Source: CAZPMT01 sp964587655
GTDB lineage: Bacteria > Hydrogenedentota > Hydrogenedentia > Hydrogenedentales > SLHB01
Direction: 5' to 3'
Assembly: GCA_964587655.1 (NCBI GenBank)
Contig: CAZPMT010000067.1
Span: forward strand, 1-28,027
DNA length: 28,027 nt
This document shows, in pieces, positions 14,513 through 23,500 of the stretch. The notes beneath the pieces were generated by a model. The model was not told the DNA's origin. It saw only the letters and a list, made by a program, of their open reading frames with translations, and did no database searches. Each line of letters opens with the position of its first letter. The stretch's first letter is position 1. The translations under genes were made by a program, and so were the position numbers.

Positions 14513-14531
14513 TCCCCCTTCAAGGGGGACT
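14513..14531. repeat. CCCCCTT palindrome, dispersed-repeat type
   Basis: TCCCCCTTCAAGGGGGA is a near-perfect palindrome just upstream of the glycosyltransferase start. The surrounding text (ATCCCCCTGAATCCCCCTTC ... GGGGGACTTGG) matches a type of intergenic repeat I have seen in unrelated bacteria. It could fold as a hairpin on either strand. Confidence 0.6.
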
Positions 14532-14575
14532 TGGATGGGTGTGGAGTGTGCGCCTATCGTAGAGCCTGTGCGGTT

Positions 14576-14604
14576 ACAGGTCAAGACGAATACAGGTCAA
14601 GACG
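14576..14604. repeat. Two-copy 13-bp direct repeat
   Basis: ACAGGTCAAGACG occurs twice (14576-14588 and 14592-14604), with a 16-nt period, in the gap between the glycosyltransferase and the first DUF5011 gene. Function is unknown; it could be a regulator site or a small duplication. Confidence 0.5.
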
Positions 14605-14685
14605 CCCCTTCCGGTTCTCGCGGTCCCGATTTCTCCTTTGTCGAGTAGACGGGCGCAAAGGAAATACGCAAGAACCGGAAGAGCC

Positions 14686-14729
14686 AAAAACGGGAACCCC
14701 GTCCGCGAGGGGCGCACTCGCGAACGGGG
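14686..14729 (-). terminator. Intrinsic terminator of the downstream DUF5011 gene
   Basis: On the minus strand CCCCGTTCGCGAG pairs with CTCGCGGACGGGG (12 of 13 bases, the other a wobble) around a 7-nt loop. It is followed by TTCCCGTTTTTGG. It begins 24 nt past the stop at 14753. Confidence 0.7.
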
Positions 14730-14752
14730 CGGGCTGTAAACTCCTTCCCGTG

Positions 14753-16678
14753 TTAGGGGCGCTGAGTCGCGCGGGCGCGTCTCACGACGGCCTTGCTTCC
14801 CCCAACCAGAAGCGCCAACAGGGCAAAGGACATGATGAGGATGTCTCCGCCTGCTGCGCCGGAAAGCGTGGTATTCAATGATCCACCGGCACAACCGGCG
14901 GGCAGTTGTGGTTCGCTTGCACTAATCGGCTCGTAGGGGGCCATGACCGACAATGAGGTCAGACTCGCATTCATCCAATCGCCTTCGATGGACACGTCAT
15001 GCACGCCGCTGGTGCTCCACGAACCTTCGCGCGAAATTACGGTCACACCCGTGGCGCTGTCGCTGTCGACGAACATGGGGTGCTTGTACAGCGACACGGT
15101 CGAACCTGTCGAGGGTTCGAGTCCCTGCATCTCGACGCTGAGGGGGTGGTCCGCGAGGCGGGCTTCATCGACTTCTTCGAAGGTCACGCCGTCATCGGTG
15201 CTGGTCAACACGCTGACTTGCAGATACTCGCCGCCCTTCACAAAGGCCAGGCCGTCAGGTTCCGGCAGCAGCAGGCCCGCTTCGTCGGAGCCCACCAGCG
15301 TGTCAAGGTCTTGCGCCAACTGAACAATCACGATACCGGTCTCGTCGACAGTAAGGAGGTCGCGCGGAATCGTAACGCTCACGACTGCATCCGAGGCGCC
15401 GCCAAGAACCAGCACCACGGGCGTGCCGGCATCATCGGTCGCGTCAAGTCCGTCGAACCGCGTCATGCCGGTTACACGCTTCCCGTTCGTATCGGGAACA
15501 ATCACGGTGTGCGACCACACGTCACCGTCTAGGGAGAGCGTGGCGAACGGATTGTCGGCGAGGCCGTTATTGTTGACGTCGGCTTCGCCACTAACGGCCG
15601 CCAGGGTGAAGGTCGACTCGTCGGTTACGGTTTCTCCGGACGTGGACAGTTTCGCGGTGGCCGTTACGTGATGCTCACCCCAGCCGATGCCCGCGGGGTC
15701 CACTTCGGCGGCCACGGTGTACGGGGCTTCCGTGCTGGAACCCACGACGGTCCCGTCCAACGCATACTCGACTGATTCCGCGGCGACCGGAGCACTGGCC
15801 GTAAGCGTAAAGGTGACCTTTCCCATTCCGGCTGAAGCGTAGTAGGTCGACCCGCTCAGCGGCGAAGCGATAAAGAGGGCGTTCGCGTCTCCGTCTGTCT
15901 TCGACCAGTAGCTTACGCGAACCGTGCGGACCACGGGTGTGGCGGCGTTACCGGCGGCATCCTCTACGTTGTACGTAACCGTATAGATTCCCGGCTTCGA
16001 GGTGTTGACCGTATTTGTCGTTACGATCTTGGAGGTGATGTTGCCATCAACATTATCCAAAGCGGTCGCGCCCGGATCGACATACGTGCGGCCGACCTTT
16101 GTCTTTATTGAAGAACTGCCGATCAACGTAATGACCGGTTTCGTCGTGTCTGCGGAAACGGTAACGGTCCGGACCACGGGCAACGCCGCGTTCCCGGAGG
16201 AATCGCTCACATTGTACGTAAGCATGTAGGAGCCGGGAACCGAGGTATTGACGTTGCCCGACTTGACGATCTTGCTCGAAATATCGCCGTCATAGTTATC
16301 CTTCGCCGTGGCGCCCGGGTCCACGAACGGGGAACCGAGTCGCGCCGATACCGTGGCGCCGCCCACAAGAGTGATAACCGGCTTCTGCGTGTCAACCACC
16401 TGCACCGTTCTTACGGCGGGCGTTGCCGCATTCCCGGACGAATCCGCCACACTGTACGTAACCGCGTATGAGCCGAGAACCGTGGTGTTCACCGCGCTTG
16501 CCGTTACGATACGCGCCGAAATGTCACCTTCGTAATTATCGGTTGCCTGTGCACCCGGGTCTGAATACGTTGAACCGACTTCGATCGTCGTTATTGCCCA
16601 AGCCGGCGAAGCCACACAAATAAGGGCTAGGAGCAAGCCCAGGGTCTTTGCTGTCGTTGTTCTCTTTTCGTTTCTCAT
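14753..16678 (-). CDS. Secreted DUF5011 repeat protein with C-terminal anchoring tail
   Basis: A 641-aa exported protein with a Sec signal peptide (residues 1-28, ending SPAWA). It has three tandem DUF5011-type Ig-like repeats (about 29-96, 97-172, 173-250), each with a DPGAxAxDNxxGxI...V(N)T...G(S/I)Y..TYxVxDxxGNAA..VRTV core. A further Ig-like region (about 265-345) follows, then a calcium-loop-like DVNNNGLADNPF. A unique region precedes the tail LPAGCAGGSLNTT ... GGDILIMSF, a TM helix and RRARATQRP. Such a Cys/Gly motif, TM and basic end resembles sorting signals for rhombosortase/exosortase-type processing. The role is probably surface adhesion or an envelope structure. The start is supported by GATGAGG 9 nt upstream, as in the paralogue at 17031-18983. 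Confidence 0.88.
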   Translation of the reverse strand: MRNEKRTTTAKTLGLLLALICVASPAWAITTIEVGSTYSDPGAQATDNYEGDISARIVTASAVNTTVLGSYAVTYSVADSSGNAATPAVRTVQVVDTQKPVITLVGGATVSARLGSPFVDPGATAKDNYDGDISSKIVKSGNVNTSVPGSYMLTYNVSDSSGNAALPVVRTVTVSADTTKPVITLIGSSSIKTKVGRTYVDPGATALDNVDGNITSKIVTTNTVNTSKPGIYTVTYNVEDAAGNAATPVVRTVRVSYWSKTDGDANALFIASPLSGSTYYASAGMGKVTFTLTASAPVAAESVEYALDGTVVGSSTEAPYTVAAEVDPAGIGWGEHHVTATAKLSTSGETVTDESTFTLAAVSGEADVNNNGLADNPFATLSLDGDVWSHTVIVPDTNGKRVTGMTRFDGLDATDDAGTPVVLVLGGASDAVVSVTIPRDLLTVDETGIVIVQLAQDLDTLVGSDEAGLLLPEPDGLAFVKGGEYLQVSVLTSTDDGVTFEEVDEARLADHPLSVEMQGLEPSTGSTVSLYKHPMFVDSDSATGVTVISREGSWSTSGVHDVSIEGDWMNASLTSLSVMAPYEPISASEPQLPAGCAGGSLNTTLSGAAGGDILIMSFALLALLVGGSKAVVRRARATQRP

Positions 16679-17030
16679 AGGTAACCACCTCATCCGTTGT
16701 CTAGCTGTTCCGTTGCGACTCGAGTGGTCTTGAGCAAGCGATATGCCCCGGATGAGGCCTTGCGAGCCGATGTGGGACAGTGGCGTGTAAGTCATTTCCG
16801 AGAGGGGACGTGCGACACTTCCGCGAGAAAGAGGGGTGACGCCGGGAGGATCTGTTTCGAGGGGAGAGCGCCGAGTTCCCGTCACATTGACAGAGAAGAT
16901 CGACGGGAAATCCGTCAGCACTCGTTGTCGTTACGTGATTGTGGGACCCATCAAGGCGCACTGCGGGAAGAACGGGAAACCTGTCCGCAAGGGGCCTCGC
17001 GGACAGGCCGCAACGAATTCCTTCCCGTTT
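16679..17030. other. 352-nt gap between the two DUF5011 genes
   Basis: No gene is supported. It holds the leader and ribosome binding site of the downstream gene (right of 16678) and a hairpin terminator of the upstream gene (16971-17007). The frame of the downstream gene stays open to 16921, but the conserved GATGAGG-N9-ATG spacing argues for a start at 16678. Confidence 0.6.
16971..17007 (-). terminator. Hairpin terminator of the upstream DUF5011 gene
   Basis: On the minus strand a perfect 9-bp stem CCTGTCCGC/GCGGACAGG (16980-16988 with 16999-17007) lies 24 nt past the stop at 17031 and is followed by TTTCCCGTTCTTCCC. Its placement and following sequence mirror the terminator at 14686-14729, so gene and terminator were duplicated together. 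Confidence 0.6.
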
Positions 17031-18983
17031 CTAGGGGCGTTGAGTCGCACGGGCGCGTCCTAAGGCGGCCTTGCCACCCCCAAAGAGCAGTATCAATAAG
17101 GAAAAGGAAAGGACAAGAAGGTCGCCGCCAGCAGCGTAGCGATCGTGCGCCGGCCTTGCACCGGCAGACGACGTCTCGTTCAGTGAAACACCGGCGCAGC
17201 CGGCAGGCAGTTGTGTCTTGCTTTCATCGAACGGTTCGTACGGGGCGAGCACCGAAAGGGAGGTCAGCCGCGCGTGCACCCAATCGCCTTCGACGGTCAA
17301 ATCATGTACGCCGCTTGTGCTCCATGGACCTTCCTGCGAGAGCACCATAAGACCCGTGGAGGGGTCGCTGTCGACGAACACCGGGTGTTTGTAAAGTGAC
17401 ACGGACGAACCCGCTGAGGGCTCAAGTCCCTGCATCTCTATATATACGGAATGGTCGGCCAACCGAGTCTCGTCCAGTTCATCGAACGTCGCGCCGCCGT
17501 CCGTGCTCGTCAGTATGCTGATTCCCACGTACAGGCCACTCTTGACAAATACCTGGCCGCCGGGTTCAGGCAACAAGCTTCCCGCATCATCCGAGCCCAG
17601 CAGCGTATCCAGATCTTCAGACGTCTGGACAATTACAATGCCTGTCTCGTCTACGGAAAGCAGAATGCGTGGCGCCGTTACGCTCACGACAGTACCGGAC
17701 GCGCCGCCAAGGACCAACACCACCGGCGTATCCGCGTTGTCCGTCTCGTCCAGCCCCGCGAATCGCGCCATGGCGGTCACGCGATTGCCGTTCGTATCCG
17801 CGACGGCCACGGTGTGCGACCACACGTCGCCCTCGAGCGCCAGTGTGTAGAACGGATTGTCCGCGAGTCCGTTGTGGTTAACATCCGCTTCAACCCCGAT
17901 GGCCGAGAGCGTGAAGGTGGACTCGTCCGCGAGCGTTTCGCCGGTTGCGGCCAGCTTTGCGGTGGCTGTTACATGATGCTTGCCCCAGCCCGCATCCGCC
18001 GGATCGAGTTCCATGGCCACGGTGTACGGAGGCTGCGCGCTGGAACCTGCGACGATTCCGTCCAACGCGTATTGGACCGATTCAGTACCGATGGGAGCAA
18101 GGGCCGTAAGCGTTAGCGTCACCGGTCCCATACCGTCCGACGCGTGGTACGTTGAACCGTTCAGCGGCGAGGCGATGAACAGCGTGTTCGCATCCTCGTC
18201 AGTCTTCGCCCAGAAGGTCACGCGGACCGTGCGCGTCACTTGTGTGGCCGCATTGCCGCCGCTGTCTCTTACGTTGTACGTAACCGTATAGATTCCAGGT
18301 GTCCAGATATCGACCGGATTCGATGTCACAATCTTCGATGTGATATCGCCGTCCTCGACATCAAACGCGGTGGCGCCAGCATCGACATACGGACGCCCTA
18401 CCTTCAGCTTTATCAAACGACTCCCGATTAGGGTAATGACGGGCTTCGTACTGGCGGACGAAACGGTAACGGTCCGGACCACCGGCGTCGCCGCGTTTCC
18501 GGAGGAATCGCTCACGTTGTATGTGATCGTGTAAGATCCCGCGACCGACGTATTGACGCTACCCGATTTGACGATCTTGTTTGTAATGTTGCCATCGTAG
18601 TTGTCCTGCGCCGTGGCGCCTGGGTCCACGAAAGCGGAGCCGAGCGTGACTGAGATGGTCGATCCCCCTAAGAGGGTAATGACCGGCTTCTGTACGTCAA
18701 CCACGTTCACCGTTCTCACGACGGGCGCGGCCGTATTTCCAGAAGAGTCTGTGACGCTGTAGGTGACCGTGTAGAACCCAAGAATGGACGTATTAACCGT
18801 GCTGGACGTCACTACGCGGCTCGTGATGTCGCCATCGTAATTGTCCGTTGCCGTAGATCCCGGGTCCACGTAGCTTGAACCTACGTTGACCACCGTTGTC
18901 GCTCCAGCCGGGAAAGTTGCCCAAATCAAGGTCAGGAATAACCCCAGCGTTTTGGTTATCGCGAGTTTCTTTGAAGGATTCAT
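17031..18983 (-). CDS. Secreted DUF5011 repeat protein, tandem paralogue
   Basis: A 650-aa exported protein, colinear with its neighbour at 14753-16678. It has a signal peptide (1-28, ending FPAGA), three DUF5011-type repeats with DPGxxAxDNYDGDI cores, an Ig-like region with GWGKHHVTATAKL, the loop DVNHNGLADNPF, and the tail LPAGCAGVSLNET ... YAAGGDLLVLSF followed by a TM helix and RARATQRP. The tail is longer than in the paralogue by a small insertion (SAGARPAHDRY). The start at 18983 has GATGAGG-N9-ATG, as in the paralogue; an in-frame ATG at 19028 with GGAGA is a weaker alternative. The pair arose by tandem duplication. Surface function is inferred; binding partners are unknown. Confidence 0.88.
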   Translation of the reverse strand: MNPSKKLAITKTLGLFLTLIWATFPAGATTVVNVGSSYVDPGSTATDNYDGDITSRVVTSSTVNTSILGFYTVTYSVTDSSGNTAAPVVRTVNVVDVQKPVITLLGGSTISVTLGSAFVDPGATAQDNYDGNITNKIVKSGSVNTSVAGSYTITYNVSDSSGNAATPVVRTVTVSSASTKPVITLIGSRLIKLKVGRPYVDAGATAFDVEDGDITSKIVTSNPVDIWTPGIYTVTYNVRDSGGNAATQVTRTVRVTFWAKTDEDANTLFIASPLNGSTYHASDGMGPVTLTLTALAPIGTESVQYALDGIVAGSSAQPPYTVAMELDPADAGWGKHHVTATAKLAATGETLADESTFTLSAIGVEADVNHNGLADNPFYTLALEGDVWSHTVAVADTNGNRVTAMARFAGLDETDNADTPVVLVLGGASGTVVSVTAPRILLSVDETGIVIVQTSEDLDTLLGSDDAGSLLPEPGGQVFVKSGLYVGISILTSTDGGATFDELDETRLADHSVYIEMQGLEPSAGSSVSLYKHPVFVDSDPSTGLMVLSQEGPWSTSGVHDLTVEGDWVHARLTSLSVLAPYEPFDESKTQLPAGCAGVSLNETSSAGARPAHDRYAAGGDLLVLSFSLLILLFGGGKAALGRARATQRP

Positions 18984-19142
18984 GCGCCCGTGCCTCATCA
19001 GCTTCTCCAGTTCCGCGTAAGTGGACATTCTTCTCCGAGTGCATCTCCGTCCGTTGTGACGATTCTTTCCCGTTGCAGAATTCGTCAATTTGTAAGAACA
19101 TGTCCATATTCGCATAGCCTGTGCCAGAAGGATTTTGTCGCG

Positions 19143-19167
19143 TAAACCTCCTGACCGCCCAGGTTTA
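19143..19167. promoter_or_regulatory. Dyad TAAACCT-N11-AGGTTTA, possible operator
   Basis: Perfect 7-bp inverted repeats separated by 11 nt. They sit just downstream of a CATAAT -10-like hexamer (19177-19172, minus strand), so the dyad would cover the start site of the leftward DUF5011 gene. About 18-bp centre-to-centre spacing fits a dimeric regulator on two helical turns. No regulator gene is adjacent. Confidence 0.4.
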
Positions 19168-19313
19168 ATCGATTATGCCCGGGGTTTAAGTGTGTACAAT
19201 TCCGTACGTTTTTAGGGTCAACTATTTACAACGCACAGGAATGAACACGAAAGGGATGGAAAAATGAGAGGAAGAAAGAAGCACGGAAATCCTTGCAAAA
19301 GTCTCCACGGGGA

Positions 19314-19342
19314 TTGACATTCCGACTCCGTTAGGATATATT
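19314..19342 (+). promoter_or_regulatory. Near-consensus sigma-70 promoter of the dinB-dnaE operon
   Basis: TTGACA (19314-19319) and TATATT (19337-19342) are exactly 17 nt apart: a perfect -35, a 5/6 -10 and optimal spacing. The start is predicted near 19349, about 37 nt before the dinB ATG. Such a strong core promoter would be expected to need repression, yet no Escherichia-, Bacillus- or alpha-proteobacterial-type LexA box is visible. Confidence 0.7.
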
Positions 19343-19385
19343 TCAACTGAAAATAAATTCGGTATGCGCCCGGGCGGACAGGAAT

Positions 19386-20585
19386 ATGGAACGAAGAATC
19401 TTACATATTGATATGGATGCCTTTTTCGCGTCGGTCGAGCAGGTGCTAAATCCCGCCCTGAAAGACAAGCCCCTTATCATCGGCGGGGACAGAAACGATA
19501 CGCGAGGCGTCGTTGCCACAGCTTCCTACGAGGCGCGGAAGTATGGCGTTCATTCGGCAATGCCGCTCGTTCAGGCCAAGCGCCTCTGTCCGCACGGCAT
19601 TTTCATGCGGGGCAACTTTGAGCATTACGAGGCGGCTTCCGAAAAGGTGAGGGAAGTTCTCGATACGGTCTCACCCCTTGTGGAAGGCGTTTCAATCGAC
19701 GAAGCCTATATCGACGTTTCCGGTTCTCAGCGTCTCTTCGGCGGAGACGACGCCATTGCCCATTACATCAAATCCCGCATTCGCGAGGAGACCCAGCTTC
19801 CCTGCACGGTAGCCATTGCCTCGAATAAGCTCGTGGCAAAGGTCGCCGCGGACGAAGGCAAGCCGGACGGATACCTTCGGATTCCCACGGGGGGGGAGCG
19901 TGCGTTTCTTCATCCTTTGCGGGTGGGCAAGCTGCCGGGGGTCGGCCCTCGCACACAGGAAATACTCGAGTCGCTCGGCGTGATGACCATCGGGCGCCTG
20001 GCGGATCTGCCGATGCCGACGCTGTTGAACGTCTTCGGCCAGTCGGGATATGCGTTGCAACGCGCGGCCCACGGCATCTGCACGACCGAAGTCGAACCGG
20101 AATCGCTTCCCAAATCCGTGGGCCGGGAGACCACCTTCGATCACGATCTCCTCAATTGGGCGGAGATCGAGCGGATCCTCGCGTATCTTGCCGAACGGGC
20201 CGCGTACGCGTTGCGCGAGAAAGGTATGGAGACCCGCTGCGTGACCCTTAAGGTCCGCTACGGCGACTTCAAGACGAATACCTTCGCCAAGACGTTGCCC
20301 GAACCCACTTGCGTGGATGCCGAGATCATCCAGGTCCTGCACAAACTCATTCCGAAGGCGCGCGAGCGCCGGGCCCGGGTCCGCTTGATTGGAGTATCTC
20401 TTTCTTCACTGACGTACAACCAGCATCAGATGTGCTTATTTGACAGGAGAGGCGCGGAGCGGTGGGAGCGTGCACTGGAAAGCGTCGATCTGCTTAGGGA
20501 CCGGTACGGGTTCGAATTCATGCGATTTGCCAGATCCATGTCACTGGGCCGGAAAGCCCTGGCCACACCAGCCCTTTCAAGATGA
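19386..20585 (+). CDS. dinB: DNA polymerase IV (Y-family translesion polymerase)
   Basis: A 399-aa Y-family polymerase that copies damaged templates with low fidelity. Catalytic carboxylates are intact: D9 and D11 in HIDMDAFFASVEQ, and D105-E106 in GVSIDEAYIDVSG. YEARKYGVHSAMP (finger domain), AIASNKLVAKVAADEGKPDG (palm) and VGKLPGVGPRTQEIL (helix-hairpin-helix) are standard. The little-finger domain follows (SVGRETTFDHD). A beta-clamp-binding motif QMCLFD sits at 348-353, followed by LLRDRYGFEFMRFARSM. GGACAGGA precedes the ATG. The stop overlaps the dnaE start as ATGA. Because the active site is intact it is not an inactive ImuB, even though its gene neighbour resembles that of mutasome operons. 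Confidence 0.95.
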   Translation: MERRILHIDMDAFFASVEQVLNPALKDKPLIIGGDRNDTRGVVATASYEARKYGVHSAMPLVQAKRLCPHGIFMRGNFEHYEAASEKVREVLDTVSPLVEGVSIDEAYIDVSGSQRLFGGDDAIAHYIKSRIREETQLPCTVAIASNKLVAKVAADEGKPDGYLRIPTGGERAFLHPLRVGKLPGVGPRTQEILESLGVMTIGRLADLPMPTLLNVFGQSGYALQRAAHGICTTEVEPESLPKSVGRETTFDHDLLNWAEIERILAYLAERAAYALREKGMETRCVTLKVRYGDFKTNTFAKTLPEPTCVDAEIIQVLHKLIPKARERRARVRLIGVSLSSLTYNQHQMCLFDRRGAERWERALESVDLLRDRYGFEFMRFARSMSLGRKALATPALSR

Positions 20586-23500
20586 TTTTGGATGCCATGA
20601 CCCACTTGCACGTACATAGCAATCACTCGATGCTGGAAGGCGTCGCTTCACCGCGCCAGTTGGTCGCGCGCGCCGTCGAATACGGGATGAAATCCCTCGC
20701 GTTGACTGACACCGCGGGGCTCTACGCGGCGATCCCGTTTTACCAAACCGCACGCGAGGCAGGAATCAAACCGATCCTCGGAGCGGACATCGAGGGAACC
20801 GTCCTCCTAGCGCGCAACCGCGAAGGCTACGCCGAACTCTGCCGAATCATCACGTCATATCATTGCGAAGAGGAAGTTTCCATCTGTCCGATCGGTCCGA
20901 TCCGTCTGATCTCCGATGACAACCTCTTCGTCTTAACTTCCGATCGTCCACTCATCGAATCCCTTGTCCAACGCGGCTTGAAACCCCTCGTCGCGATTAC
21001 GCATTACGGAGATCGCTCCTCAAAGGCCCGCGCCGAACACCTCCGGGCGTTTGCCCACAAAATGGGACTCCGGCCCATAGCCGTCAATCCGGTATACTTC
21101 CTCGATCCCAATCAGATTCGCATCCATCGCGTCCTTTCCGCGATCCGTCGGAATACCACCGTTGATGGCCTTTCCCCGGACGAACTGGCCTCTCCCGAGT
21201 CCTGGTTCCGATCCCAGGAACAGATGGCGAAGCTCTATGCCGGCTGGCCCGATACCATTGAGAACACCGAGTGGGTGGCCGAAAACTGTAACCTGGAAAT
21301 GTCATTGGGCAAGCCATTGTTTCCCCAGATCGAATTGGCGCCGGGAGAAACGCCCTTCTCGTTTCTGTGGAAACAGACGTTCGAGGGCGTCAAGAATCGT
21401 TACCAGCCCCTTACCTCCAAAGTCGTCCAACGCCTCCAATACGAACTCGATATCATCGACCAGCTCGGATTTGCCCCGTACTTCCTCATCGTATGGGACA
21501 TCGTATGTTACGCCCGCGCGCAAGGGATTCCGATTGTCGGACGCGGTTCAGCCGCGAACAGCCTCGTTGCATACGCCCTCGGCATTACCCGCGTCGACCC
21601 GTTTAAGTACGATCTCTATTTCGAACGTTTCCTGAACCTGTCGCGAACCGATTGTCCCGACATCGATCTCGATATCTGCTGGCGCCGCCGCTATGACGTC
21701 ATCGACTATGTCTATAAGAAATACGGCGCCGAGCGCGTGGCCATGATTTGCACCTTCAACACCCTCCAGGCGCGTTCCGCCATGCGCGAAACCGCCAAGA
21801 CCTTCGGATTGACGGACGAGGAAGCGGGCGAAGTGGTGCGGCAACTCCCGCATTACCGCGCGAGCGACATACGAACCGTCGTCAAGTTCCTGCCCGAGTG
21901 CCGCCACCTCCAAATCGACGAAGAGCCCCTCAAATCCATTCTCGAAATCAGCGAGGTCATAGACAGTTTTCCCAGGCACCTCTCCATTCATTCCGGCGGC
22001 GTAGTGATTGCCCCGGAACCCTTGACCCGTTTCGTGCCGCTGCAACGCGCTACAAAAGGCATCCTCATCACCCAGTACGACATGCATCCCATCGAGGACC
22101 TCGGACTGATCAAGATGGATCTCCTCGGCCACCGCTCTTTGACAGTCATCCAGGAAACCGTTGAGATGATTCGGCGAAACTCCGGTCTATCCGTGGACGT
22201 CGAGCGCCTGCCCGACCCCGATAAACTTACCGCGGACCTCATCCGCAACGGACGGACCATAGGCTGTTTTCAGATCGAGTCGCCGGCAATGCGCGCGCTC
22301 CTCAAAAGCGTCCGCGCGGACAACACCGACATGTTGATCAAAACGCTGTCGCTCATTCGTCCCGGACCTTCCGGCAGCGGCATGAAGAAACACTTCGTAG
22401 ATCGCCATCTCGGAAAAGAAGAAATCGTGTACCTGCATCCCGCCCTCGAAAAGGTGTTGGGCGACACCTACGGCGTCATGCTTTATCAGGAAGACATCCT
22501 CAAAGTGGCGAATGTCATCGCCGGGATGAACCTCGCCGAGGCCGATGCGCTGCGGCGCGCGATGACGAAGAAGCGCACGGCGAAAGAAATGGCCAAGAGC
22601 ATGAAGCTCTTTCTGGAGAAGGCAAAGGCCAACGGAGTGGGGGAGAAGGAGGCCGAGGCCATCTGGGGGCTCATGGCCAACTTCGCCGAGTACTCATACT
22701 GCAAGGCCCACGCTAGCACCTACGGCGAGATCGCGTATCAGTGCACCTACCTAAAGGCCCATTTCCCGGCGGAGTTTCTCGCGAGCGTCCTATCAAATCG
22801 CGGTGGGTTCTACTATCCCGCCGTGTATCTCGAAGAGGCGCGCCGCTCCGGAATCGGCATCCATCCGGCCGGCGTGAACAAGAGCGAGTTCAATTACAGC
22901 GCGGAAAGCGATGCGATCCGCGTCGGCTTCCTCGAGATCCGAAACCTTACACAAAACGCCGTCCGATCCATACTGGCCGCACGCAAGACCGAGCCTTTCC
23001 AGGGAATCGCCGATCTATGCCGCCGCGCCAACCTCACCTATGCCGACGCCGAAGTCCTCATCCAAGCCGGCGCCTGCGATGGTCTCGGCTCTTCCCGCCC
23101 GGAGATGCTGTGGGAGTTGAAGACCATATTCCAAACCGCCGGACGGAAAGCCGCTCTCGACGAAAGATTGCTTTTCCCTTACGATCGGAGCGACACAGTC
23201 TTGCCCAATCTCCCGGATTACTCGCGCAAGAAACGCACCGACCTCGAATGGAACAACTACGGACTCTTGATTTCAAAGCACCCGATTGAATACTACGTCC
23301 CCGCGATGTTGGATCGCCCGCGCGTCCTGAGTGAAGACGTGCCCGCCTATGCCGGCGATACCGTTACAATGGTGGGCTGGCTGATTGCCGAACGCCGCGT
23401 TGGCTTGAAGGGGCGCGGCGCAATGAAATTCCTGACCCTCGAAGACCCAGCGGGCGTTTTCGAAGCCGTCCTTTTCCCGAAAATATACCAGCAATACGGC

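Larger units (their letters stand above)
18984..19385. other. 402-nt divergent intergenic region (DUF5011 / dinB)
   Basis: No gene is supported. It holds a strong sigma-70 promoter for dinB (19314-19342, plus strand), a possible leftward promoter for the DUF5011 gene (CATAAT at 19177-19172 with TTGTAC 16 nt further upstream), and the dyad at 19143-19167. The segment 19205-19313 shows no feature I can name. Confidence 0.5.

Noticed and set aside
19201..19385. SOS/LexA box upstream of dinB
   Set aside because: No CTG-N10-CAG, GAAC-N4-GTTC or GTTC-N7-GTTC pattern is visible. A lineage-specific LexA site cannot be excluded.
19386..20585. Annotation of the Y-family gene as ImuB
   Set aside because: All catalytic carboxylates are present, whereas ImuB is normally catalytically inactive; no imuA neighbour.
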